DNA of 19,865 nt from Jimgerdemannia flammicorona (Eukaryota; Mucoromycota; Endogonomycetes; Endogonales; Endogonaceae). The notes beneath the pieces were generated by a model that saw only the letters and a list, made by a program, of their open reading frames with translations, was not told the origin of the DNA and did no database searches. How positions within the stretch are numbered: the stretch's first letter is position 1; each line of letters opens with the position of its first letter. Below are positions 9,866 through 18,559 of this stretch, in pieces. The position numbers and the translations under genes were made by a program. The stretch lies in NCBI GenBank assembly GCA_003990745.1, contig RBNI01002063.1, forward strand, positions 1 to 19,865, read 5' to 3'.

Positions 9866-10670
9866 TCCACAATTATTACCCCCTCTACCTTGGGTTGGTT
9901 TGCTGTACCTATTGCAGGACAGTGAGAGGGAGGCAATGGTGATGAGTTGCCCCTTTATCAGTATCTGATCAGTGTCTTCTCTACTTTTTCATGGTTTCTG
10001 GTGCCTTTGGCTACATCTGGAGTATATCTGTTTTGGTGCAGTGCTTTCTTCCTTTTGCTGTTGCCAACAAGGTACTGTCTTGGTACATCATAGGTTATAT
10101 AGGGAGTCAGCTGACCTTGGGTATCAAGTGCCCAGTATAGGTTACCTGTAGGTTCTCAGTGCCTGTGGTGGGGCCCTCTGGCTTTGGTGAGCTTTTGAGC
10201 GAGTGCAGTTCTGGCATAGGTGACTGTTTTTTGGATGATGTCGGGATAGAAGGGGAGGTGGCCATCACAGATAGGAAGAAGGGCAATTATAGTGAACCAG
10301 TAGGATGCCAGGCTGGGGGTGGTCATCAGGGCTGGGGTGGGTACTACTTCAGTGAGACCTTTTGATTAGTGCAAAGCAGTTAGATGGTAGGTGTCACTCT
10401 TGACTTCTTTTGGCAATTTGGTAAGTTGGGCCTTGATTGTTGGGGGGAGTTAGGGGGCCTGAGGCTACCTATTTCAGACATCTTGGCTGCACTCAACTAG
10501 AACTGAGAGCTGACATGGCAATGTGATTGAGGTCTGTAGGCTTGAGTAGTGGGATATTGGGGGTCTCCTCCCACCTCATGTATAAGTCCTTTACTCATCT
10601 TGACTGAGAGAACCAGGCCCTATCTACTGTGATGTACTTTGATAAGGGTTTTTCTTTGCCTGTCATTCAT
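9866..10670. other. Unassigned stretch between LINE copies D and E
   Basis: No domain is recognised in either orientation. The minus strand is C/A-rich and gives Pro/Ser/Thr-rich frames from an ATG at 10481-10479 down to about 9890. These contain roughly as many stops as chance would give, so I do not call a gene. A plus-strand frame (10159-10365) has no recognisable content. It could be the badly decayed 5' part of LINE E, of LINE C, or another element. Confidence 0.4.
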
Positions 10671-12924
10671 CTATCTGATATTTTGAAGACTAGAAGAGTT
10701 TGACACAGCTGGGCCTTAGTATTGTATGAAGATAGAGTAGAGATCTCCAAGATTGCCAATATGTTGGGAGAGGTCTTAGGACAATGGCAGGCTCTCTGAC
10801 AGGATAGAGGGGAGTATGCTGAGGATGAGGTGCTTTGGGAGGATGATGACAATATGGTGAACAATTGACCAGTGATAATGGTATCTGAGATAGGGGGAGT
10901 GGTGATGGATGAGGTATCTTTGGATGAAGTTTTGGAGATATTGAGGAAGACATAGACTGGTTCATTGCTGGGGGAGGATGGGCTGTCCTGAGAATTCTGG
11001 AAGGAGTTCCAGGCAGAGTTTGGTGGCTGGTTGGTGGAGATGGCCAACTTTGTTCTGAAGGAGGGCAGCTGGATTGGCAATGACTCCTTGGGATTAGTTT
11101 CTCTACTATATAAGGAAAAAGGTAATCAGTGGGTGTGGTGGAATTGGGAACCCATTATGCTACTGAATGTGGATAGAAAGCTGGTCTCAAAGATTCTAGC
11201 AGAGAGGATGTAACAGTATATTGGCATGCTGGTGAGTGAAGAGCAGTAAGGCTTTGTTAAGGGAAGGCAGATCAGAGATAGTATGGCTTGGGTGCAGAAT
11301 ATCTTAAAGGGCTGTAGGAGCTAGTAGGTGGATAGTTAGATGGTCTTCCTGGACCAAGAGAAGGCCTATGATAGAGTATAGTAGAGTTACTTAGAGGCTG
11401 TTCTGAGGAGAATAGAATTTGATATAGTAGAGGCAGGGTGATTGATAGGCTTAGTATAGGGATGCCAAGTAGTGGTTATGATGAATGGATGGAGTGGCCT
11501 GGAGTTTGTCTTGGGGCAAGGTGTGCTACAGGGAGACTCTCTCTCTCCTCTCCTTTATATACTCTCTCTGGAGTTATTACTGATATAGCTGAAGGGATGG
11601 CTTTCTGGACTATAAATGGATAATATAGTCTGGAAGCTAGGTATCTTCACAGATGATATAGTGGTAGGATTGGGTAGTATGGCAGATGTGGATCTCTTGC
11701 AGGAAGGGGTAGGACAGTATGAGAGACTGGCAGGGGCTAAGCTGAATTGAGACAAGTGTGAGACAATGGAACTTGGTATCAGCCTGAGGAAATATAGACA
11801 ATTTGGACAATTGGTGGCCACTGAGAGTACTGTTCAGTATCGGGATATTTGGTTCTCAGTATATGAGACAGTCCTGCCAAAGGAGTGGTAGAGTAGTATG
11901 ATTCAGAAGTTGGAAGGCACTTTGACTGATTGGTCTGAGAGAAGCTTCTCCTTGACTGGTAGGATTGTGGTCTTGAATATATATTGGTTGTCCAAATTGT
12001 GGTATCTAAAATATCACTTGGATTTTCCAGGGTAGGTAGTGCAGTGGCTGAAGAAGATTGTGGAAGGCTGGTTATGGTATTGGAAGTGGCCACAGATTGG
12101 GTGAGATATATTGGTAATGTGGACAACTGATGACAGCCTGGAGTTGGTAGACTTCAGGTGATAGCTGAAGGTACTTCAGGGTTAGTAGAGGTGCCAATTG
12201 ACTGAACTAGGTGAGGGAACTTGGGCAGACTGGCTATGGACAATTGAGAGGTTCAGTTCTGCCCTCATAGTGAGGTTTGGAAGAATATACAGGGTCTGCT
12301 TCAGGTCAGAAATATATGTCAGCTATGGTATAAGGGGTTCTGGTGGGGTATGGTAGAGGCCTGACTGGCCATAGAGTTGACAGGGCTGAAGATAGAGATT
12401 GGTGAGGACCCTGAGCAGAGATGGTGATAAGTGGGAGACCTCCACATTGGTGGCTATAGTCTGAAGGAATACTTACTGATTGAGGCAATGGAGTAGATCA
12501 GGCCTAGCCCTCTGGAGAGATGGCCAGTAGGTTGATAGAGGACAGGATTGGGTGAAGGCTGGGAGTGGGGCCAAGTCTAGAGTTGGGGAGCCTCTTTGCT
12601 CAAGGTGGTCCCCCTCAAGTATTGGGTAGTATGGTGGTGCTTCTTGAGAAAAAATATAATGTTAGAGTATAGGACAGGATGGATAGAGATAGATGACTGT
12701 TGGGACTACAAGTGATATAGTGAGATGAATGGAGGGGTGATTTAGACACCAGAGCATGTTCTGGCAGCCTGCCCTGGTGTTGAAGGGTTTTGGCAGAGTT
12801 TGGAAGATTGCTGGGGCTCTGAAGATAGAAGAATAGAAGATCCTATCAGTCTGGTGGTTAAGCACTGGCTGGTGGGGGAGATTAGTAATATCTGGGGTAG
12901 TCTAGGTCAGGTTCTGGGGGTCTG
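10671..12924 (+). mobile_element. LINE copy E, 5' segment: diverged subfamily, interrupted by the chromovirus
   Basis: ORF2-like sequence starts near 10671 in the linker before RT and continues in one frame to about 12000, with many stops. Blocks: LGLVSLLYKEKG (about 11092), WEPIMLLNVDRK (Trp retained where copy A has a stop), GFVKGRQIRDSMAWV, VFLDQEKAYDRV (about 11343-11378), GDSLSPLLY, FTDDIVVGLGS (11646-11678), LVDF (about 12147) and, after frameshifts, VPLKYWVVWW (from 12608) with a decayed finger (CWDY, EHVLAAC). The FADD box is FTDD, one G-to-A change at a CpG. Differences from copy A are spread throughout, so this is a separate subfamily. It stops at 12924, where the Gypsy element begins, and resumes at 19526. 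Confidence 0.85.
12920..12924 (+). repeat. Target-site duplication GTCTG, left
   Basis: GTCTG lies directly before the left LTR and again directly after the right LTR (19521-19525). A 5-bp duplication is standard for Ty3/Gypsy integrases. Removing the element and one copy rejoins the two halves of LINE E. Confidence 0.85.
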
Positions 12925-13328
12925 TATAACAGTTCTAGTTTCTAAATGAAGAAGCAACTAGTTCTGGTGGTTTTAAGTAGCTCAAAGAGTTACTTAAAGG
13001 TTCAAGTATTCTCAAAGGATTTCTGGGAGAAAATATTCTAAGGCTTTATTTATGAGAACAAAGGGAATATTTATACAAGATCTGAAAGAAGGATCTGGAA
13101 GGATCTGAGAAATCAAAGGAAAATGCCAAGAGGAAAGTTCTGGGCAAGGATGACAAATGATGACAAATAAAGTTCTACAAGTTTCCAGGATATTCAATGA
13201 CTAGCTAAATAAGTACTAGTGGATGCTCAGCACTAAGAGAGGATTTCTAAGTGTTCAGAAAGTACTGGAAGGTTGTAGAATATGGAGGAAAGATAAAGAA
13301 AAGAAGTAAACTATGCTAAAATGTTACA
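12925..13328 (-). repeat. 3' LTR (404 bp)
   Basis: On the coding strand it begins TGTAACATTTTAGC at 13328 and ends CTGTTATA at 12925. It matches the right LTR over its full length. A TATAAATA box (plus-strand 13068-13075) and an AATAAA (plus-strand 13045-13050) lie in the order expected for an LTR promoter and polyadenylation signal. The outer end reads TA rather than CA. Confidence 0.92.
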
Positions 13329-13341
13329 TCTCCCCCTCTTT
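13329..13341 (-). promoter_or_regulatory. Polypurine tract (plus-strand DNA primer)
   Basis: On the coding strand AAAGAGGGGGAGA sits directly against the TGTAACA start of the 3' LTR. This is the position and composition required for the purine tract that primes second-strand synthesis. It fixes the element orientation as minus, in agreement with the coding frames. Confidence 0.9.
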
Positions 13342-13645
13342 AAGAATCAATGTCCTCATTGAATTCTCAAAGTTACATATAATAAATAATAAGACTAAAA
13401 GAAACTTCAAACAAAATATATCAGCTCATTGGCAAGGACTGGCCATCCTTGTATAAGGTGAGGGCCAAAGTATCATCTTGATCAGATGAGAACTGGTTCA
13501 AATCTCATTGGTTGCAGGATTTATAGGGTTCTTCTATATCTCTTGTTTCTGATACTATATCCTTTAGAGTACCCCAATGTTTAATGTGTCTGATCAGCAC
13601 AGTATGTCATCTACTATCTAAGCAGAGAATCTCACAGGCAGTCAA
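13342..13645 (-). other. Chromovirus 3' region between chromodomain and polypurine tract
   Basis: Downstream of the chromodomain the sequence may code for a short C-terminal extension that ends in ALTLYKDGQSLPMS followed by TGA near 13425. The rest to the polypurine tract is AT-rich and non-coding. The peptide-coding stretch is the part matched at 6365-6395, which supports it being a conserved piece of this element family. No known domain is recognised. Confidence 0.45.
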
Positions 13646-13820
13646 TGAGTTCCTTTTTGCTTGAATTCTTAGATGAGGTCTTGGGAGTTCTTGAGATTAG
13701 TGGCAGGTTCCCAGGTAGTATTATATTCAGGATAACCCATCTACTTGACTAGGTATTCTGTGCAATGGTATCAGACTCGTTTGTCTAAGATTTTCTTGAC
13801 TTCATACTCAATGTGGTCTT
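13646..13820 (-). pseudogene. Chromodomain at the integrase C-terminus
   Basis: Chromodomains bind methylated histone tails and steer chromovirus integration to heterochromatin. The coding strand reads EYEVKKILDKRV, a stop, YHCTEYLVK, a stop, MGYPEYNTTWEPATNL and LKNSQDLI, another stop, then EFKQK. This follows the family pattern YEVEKILD...YLVKWKGY...TWEP..NL. The Trp of the usual WKGY is a TAG, a G-to-A change after T. The domain is identified by motif alone but the match is strong. Confidence 0.88.
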
Positions 13821-15125
13821 TAACTATCACTGGTACTGATAGTGTCAGAATTTGGCCAGAATATGGGGGTGACTGGTTCCAGGCCTTGAGTTGTGACATA
13901 TAGAATACTGGATATATATGTATAGTTATTGGTAAGTTGAGGCAGTAAGACCAGGTAGAGACTTGCTCAGTGATCTCAAAGGGTCCAAGATACTTGGGCT
14001 GGAATTTAGCTGACTGGCAGTTGACTTGAGATTGAGCCTTGATGTTGTCAGCTTTGAGTAGAACTATATCACCAATGTTGTATATGATATCTTACTGCTT
14101 CTTATCTGTATACTTAGCTTGATATTGCTGGGCCTTTTGTAGGTTCATAGTAGTAATCTTGAGAAGGGAATCCATTTTGTTGATAAGGTTCTGGGCTGTG
14201 GGGACTTGTGTGTAACTGGATTGCTGGAATGAGACAGGCTTACAGGGGTCTTGGAGTTTTGACTGTGAAGGAGCTGGAATGGAGAAAGGCCAGTTGATAA
14301 TTGGGTGGCATTATTGTAGGTGAACTCAGCATAGGTCAGATAGTGGTCCCAATTATCTTGTTTATAAGACACATAGTTTCTGAGTATTTTTTCAAGTGTT
14401 CTGTTCATTTGCTCAGTCTGTCTATCAGTTTGAGGGTGGAAGGCAGTGGATATAGCAATTTGGGTTCCAAGGGTCTTAAAGAGTGCTTGCCAGAAGTGGC
14501 TTGTGAACTTGGGGTTGTGGTCACTGATAATTACTTGGGGAAGTTCATAATGGTGGAAGATAGTCTTGAAGAAGATTCTTGTAATTTCTGGGGCAGTGGC
14601 ATTGGTTGTAGTTGGCTCAGTGATTGTAATCTTGGTGAGATAGTCCACAAACACAACAATAGCATCATAGCCTGTTTTGATTCATGGGAGTTGCACAATG
14701 AAGTCCATTGTGATTTGTTTGAACTTCTTGATTGGAATTGGCAAGGGTTGTAGAAGACTGGCAGGTGCTTGGTTGCTTGACTTGTTTCTTTGGCAAAGAT
14801 CACAGCTTTGGACATACTCTTTGATTTCCTTGAGCATGTTTGGCCAGTAGTAGTCTCATTGGATATTCTTGATGGTCTTCTCAGTTCCAAGGTAACCAGC
14901 TAGTGGAGAGTCATGATGTTCATAAAGAATCTTGTACTGTAGTTCAGGGTTAGCAGGAATATATACTTTGTCTTAATAGTACATGAGGTTGTCTTTGATG
15001 GTGTACTTTTCCTTGAATTCCTTGGTATTCCTTTATTGAACCAGAGAGTCTTGTTTATACACCTTCTTGATCTGATTGAGGAATTTGGGTACCATGGTGA
15101 CTTGTAAAATTGCAACAAGGTCAGG
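13821..15125 (-). pseudogene. Integrase region with GPY/F module
   Basis: Integrase joins the cDNA to host DNA. An N-terminal zinc site appears as EHHDSPLAGYLGTEKT (plus-strand about 14890-14921) and SCDLCQRNK (about 14785-14810). The second conserved His of the usual GHLG is Tyr. The catalytic core has MDF (Asp near 14702), ISDHNPKF (Asp at 14520-14522) and HPQTDRQTEQMNRTLE (Glu at 14412-14414), giving a D-D-35-E spacing as expected. An open stretch of 169 codons covers 14654-14145 but leaves the true frame near 14215, after which the frame with INKMDSLLK takes over. The GPY/F module reads KYLGPFEIT (about 13970-14010). Several stops lie outside the open stretch. Confidence 0.9.
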
Positions 15126-15610
15126 TCTTCTTGACAGTGCATCTGGTACAACTAGAGTTTTGCTAGGCTTGTAGATGATATTTGGGGTAAAGGTCTGAAG
15201 TAGTTGACTCTACTTAGCTTGTTGGCAAGAAAGGGTTGATTGAGTGTTGATGTACTGAAGAGACCTGTGATCAGTGATCACATCAAACTCAACTCCTTCT
15301 AGGTAGTATCACCAAGTCTTGAGGGCATGCATGATTGCCAGGAGTTCCTTTTCATGAGTAGCCAGCTTTTGTTCTGCTGGGGACAATTTTTTTGACTCAA
15401 AGGCAATAGGTCAGTATCCTTGACCATCATCTTGAGAAATGACTGCACCAATGGCAAAGTTAGATACATCTGTAGTAACTATAAACTTCAAGTTTGAGTC
15501 CATATTTCTAAGAACAGGTGTGTGGGTCAGGCAGTTCTTGAGTTCTTGAAAAGCTTGTTGACAGAAAGCATTCCAGATGTAGGGGACATAGGAGGTCAGA
15601 GTTGGGTTCC
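15126..15610 (-). pseudogene. RNase H domain
   Basis: RNase H removes the RNA strand of the RNA/DNA hybrid. The readable order is AFQELKNCLTHTPVL, VTTDVSNFAIGAVISQ (first catalytic Asp, plus-strand about 15441-15480), PIAFESKKLSPAEQ, THEKELLAIMHALKTW (catalytic Glu), FDVITDHRSLQYI (catalytic Asp) and VVPDALSRRPDL near 15126. Stops replace probable Trp or Arg codons. A frameshift near 15590 separates it from the RT frame. Confidence 0.88.
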
Positions 15611-16640
15611 TTTTGCAGGAGGTTTGTCAAAGATTCTGCAATCCCAGAGAAGTTCTTGACAAATTAATGGTAATATCCAGCCAGACCAAGGAAGGACCTA
15701 AGTTCAGTGAGGTTTGCTGGTACAGACTACCATTCAATGGCTTGTATTTTCCTTAGGTCTACTTGAATTCCTTTGACTGATACAATGTGTCTAAGGTATT
15801 TGACTTGGTCCTTGAAAAATTCACATTTCTTGAGCTTTGTATAGAGCTTGTTCTCACAGAGAATCTTGAGGACTTATTCAATGTGCTTGAGATGTTCTTC
15901 TTCAATACTACTGAAGATCAGGATGTCATCAATATATACAAGTACAAAGATATAGAGCTGATCCTTGAAGACAGTTTGCATGAGATCTTGAAAGGTTGCT
16001 GGTGCATTGGTGAGTCCAAAGGGTATCATGAAGGCAGTCTTGGATATGTCTTCTGGCTTGATTCAAATTTGGTAATACCCAGAGGTGAGATTAATCTTGG
16101 TGAAGTACTTTGTATTTTTGAGAGTATCAAATATTTGGTCTATGAGTGGTAGTAGATAATGGTTCTTGACTATGATCTTGTTAAGTGCTCAGTAGTCTAT
16201 GCACATTCACAGAGTATCATCCTTTTTCTTAACAAATAGAACTGGGGAGCCAAAGGGTGACTTGCTTAGCTGAATAGCTCCTCACTCAATGAGTTCATTA
16301 AGTTCCTTCTTGACTGCTTCAATTTCGAGTAGAGACATGCAGTACATTTTCTTCTTAGATATAGCTGCATCAGATACCAACTTGATTTCATGGTCATGGT
16401 CTCTTGAAGGTGGTAGATCAAGTAGTTTGTCTGGGAAGACATCCTTGTACTTGTTCAGTAGTAACTTGATGCTTTTACTAATTGATAGCTTCTTATCTTC
16501 TTTCTTTGGTTGGATCAGTGCCACAAAGGCACAGGTAGCTTTCTTGAGGGCCTTCTTGAACTGAATTGCTGAAAGGGTAGTAATTGGAGTTCTTGTCTGA
16601 GTCTTTTCTGGCTTGGTGGTAATGTTGGTTCCATCCTGAA
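15611..16640 (-). pseudogene. Reverse transcriptase domain of the chromovirus
   Basis: RT makes cDNA from the element RNA. Blocks on the coding strand: [85 protein letters not shown] (YIDD at plus-strand 15925-15936), LKKCEFF and LRSFLGLAGYY. The YIDD pair is intact. The first catalytic Asp of the usual LDL/IDL block is Asn (codon 16092-16090), a G-to-A change after T, so the enzyme would be dead even without the stops. The frame is the same as Gag, dUTPase and protease. Confidence 0.92.
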
Positions 16641-17009
16641 TCAAGGTAACTTAATTCTTGGTCCAATCAATCTGAGGGTTGTATCATGTGAGCCAGAGTT
16701 TGCCTAGGATCAGATCATGGTCTCCTAGTGATGCTACCTCGAAATCTAAATATTCTCAGTACTTCTGGATCTTGAGAGGGAGTTTAGCTGCAATTGAGTC
16801 AATTGGTAAGGTAGTGCCATCTGCAGTGACAACTCTACCATTCTTGCTAGCTGGTTTAGTGAGAATCTTGAGCTTGTCAATGAGGTTCTTGTTGATGAAG
16901 TTCTCAACAGCTCTACTGTCTATGAGAATATCTAGCTCTTATCCCTTGACTAGGCCTTTGAAAATGAGCATTGAATTGACTCAGTTCTCAGCTTTGCTTG
17001 CAACTTTGA
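16641..17009 (-). pseudogene. Retropepsin-like protease region
   Basis: The aspartic protease cuts the polyprotein. The segment ELDILIDSRAVENFI (active-site codons at plus-strand 16912-16920) matches the LIDSGATHNFI pattern, with the essential Gly of DSG changed to Arg (G-to-A after T). Downstream EVASLGDHDLILGKLWL and YNPQIDW match the conserved ILG-W-L...NP.IDW portion. Several TGA, TAA and TAG codons interrupt it. It lies between the dUTPase and RT in the shared frame. Confidence 0.85.
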
Positions 17010-17382
17010 TAGTGCTGCCAAAGCCTTTCTGATCTCACTTGGTTGAAGACAGCTTGGTGACTTCTATGATAACTGGTAAGGTGGCTCACTCCAGAATGAG
17101 CTGCACAATTCTGTCACCTTTATTGATGGTATATGGTTGGTTCTTGTGATTGACTAGCAGGACTTGCATTTCGCCTTGAGAGTCAGAGTCAATGACTCTA
17201 GCACCAATATCTAATGAGTGCTTGAAACTGAGACCAGATCTTGGTGCAATTCTTACATAATGTTCCTTGGGGATTTCAACTGAAAGGCCAGTTGGAATGA
17301 GCCTTCTTTCATATACAGGAATAGTGACTTGTTGTACTGCTTGAAGGTCCAAACCAATGACTCCTTCTAACTGTGCTTGAGG
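17010..17382 (-). pseudogene. dUTPase domain inside the Gag-Pol polyprotein
   Basis: dUTPase hydrolyses dUTP to dUMP and limits uracil in new DNA. An 88-codon open stretch (17352-17086) plus flanks shows all five trimeric dUTPase motifs in order: a decayed motif 1 (GVIGLDL), motif 2 APRSGLS, motif 3 GARVIDSDSQGE, motif 4 GDRIVQLI and, after a TGA and a second stop, motif 5 QKGFGST (plus-strand about 17011-17028). PTGLSVEIP between motifs 1 and 2 is also typical. The catalytic Asp of motif 3 is kept; the substrate-stacking Tyr that usually follows is Ser. It lies in the Gag frame, after the zinc knuckle and before the protease. Stops break it at both ends. Confidence 0.92.
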
Positions 17383-18498
17383 GATCTGGGCCTTGGGGTT
17401 GACTCATATGAAATTGAGTATAACTTCTTGTTCGACTGGTTGACCTTGAGTGTCTTTGGACAGGACCAGAATCCTCTTTGGTTCAGCAGTTTTCTTGGGA
17501 TATTTGGTTGTAATGTGATCAGGCTGACAGCAAAAGAAGCAGGCTCTAGCCCTCTTGAGGTACTCCTTTTTCTCAGGTATAAGCTTGCCTTTCTTGCTCT
17601 TGTCAATGGTGTCTAGGTCCATGGGAGCAGGTCCAATAGTTCTGACTTTGGGTTTCTCTCTTTTGTGGTTGTTGTTGAAAGGCAGTCTCTTCTGTTCAAA
17701 GTGGTGACCATAGGTGATGACATCAAACCTATTAGTAATCTTCATTACTGTATCTAGGTTTTTGGATTCTTCTAGTTCAACATAAACTCAGATTTGACCT
17801 TTCAGGCCTCAGATATACTTATCAACCTTCTTGTCTTCAGTGACATGTGGTAATTCTAGCAGGATTGACTGGAATTGTACATTGTATACTTGCACAGACT
17901 TGAGTTGTTTGATATTTGCCAGACAGTCTTGTGTAGCCTTGGAGCTATTGACTGGTTTGAATTGGCCTTGAATGGCATCAGAGAATTCATTCCAGGTCCT
18001 GATCTGGCCAGTAAATCTGGTATTCTGGACATGGTTTTGCCACCAGATTGCAGCATTCCCTTGGAGGAGTGTAGTGGTGAATTGGACTAGTGTTACTTCT
18101 TCCAAATTAGTCAGTTCTCCATATTGCTTCAATTGGAAAAGCCAGGCATCAGTAGACAGTCCTCCTCTTTGACCATTAAAGGTGTTGGGCTTCTGAGGCT
18201 TGATAGTGACTACTGTTGGATATATTGATATCAGTGGGGGTACAGAGATATGAGCAGGGGCCTTGCTTTTTTTTCTTTCTATGTATTCTTGAAGTTGAGT
18301 AATCTGAGCTAATGTAGTCTGCAAAAGACTCTCAATGGCCCTGGTTGACTGAGTAGGGTTTTGCTGTTCCTCTTCTTCTTGCCAATTGTATGAGGCATTG
18401 CCTAGGCTGTAGGTACTGTATAAAGGGTTCCACTCATTGTCCTCTATAGTATTGTGACTGATATCTTGAGAGGTGTCTTGATAAGGCTAGGTGTAACT
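17383..18498 (-). pseudogene. Gag (capsid plus zinc knuckle)
   Basis: Gag packages the element RNA into virus-like particles. The longest open piece is 18324-17809. It carries the Retrotrans_gag signature: PNTFNGQRG, AWLFQLKQY, NAAIWWQNHV, TWNEFSDAIQGQF and a C-terminal KYI*GLKGQI*VYVELE, where both TGA codons sit at the Arg positions of the family pattern (CGA to TGA). The frame stays the same through 17745-17404. A CCHC knuckle reads CFFCCQPDHITTKYP (about 17497-17541). Its last Cys is Tyr and the usual Gly before His is Asp, both G-to-A. The frame extends upstream to at least 18498 without an in-frame ATG that I can identify, so the true start is unknown. Confidence 0.88.
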
Positions 18499-18515
18499 TA
18501 ACTGCTACTATCAAG
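18497..18515 (-). other. Position of the primer-binding site, not convincingly matched
   Basis: The tRNA primer-binding site should begin right after the 5' LTR. On the coding strand this reads CTTGATAGTAGCAG. It resembles a TGGTAGCAG-type initiator-Met site only if mutations are assumed. I mark the place, not a match. Confidence 0.25.
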
Positions 18516-18551
18516 TATAATAGTTCTAGTTTCTAAATAAGGAAGTGACTA

Positions 18552-18559
18552 GTTCTGGT
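18552..18559 (+). repeat. Target-site duplication of the MITE, left
   Basis: GTTCTGGT occurs here and at 19153-19160, directly flanking the fold-back element. The uninterrupted site is present once in the 3' LTR near 12961-12968. This proves a duplication on insertion, with the 8-bp length of hAT-type transposition. Confidence 0.9.

Noticed and set aside
12923..12924. Alternative left LTR start at the TG of 12923
   Set aside because: It would give canonical TG...CA ends, but then the flanks do not match and the right LTR has AG at that place. Start at 12925 gives a 5-bp GTCTG duplication.
13490..13510. GGTTCAAATCTC, resembling a tRNA B box
   Set aside because: No A box, acceptor stem or cloverleaf can be formed around it; it lies in the chromovirus 3' region.
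15787..17032. Plus-strand open frames in the chromovirus (15787-16152, 16289-16564, 16679-17032)
   Set aside because: They are antisense to RT and protease, which have clear family motifs on the minus strand.
17875..18172. Plus-strand open frames opposite Gag
   Set aside because: They are shadows of the Gag frame, which shows the Retrotrans_gag pattern and a zinc knuckle.
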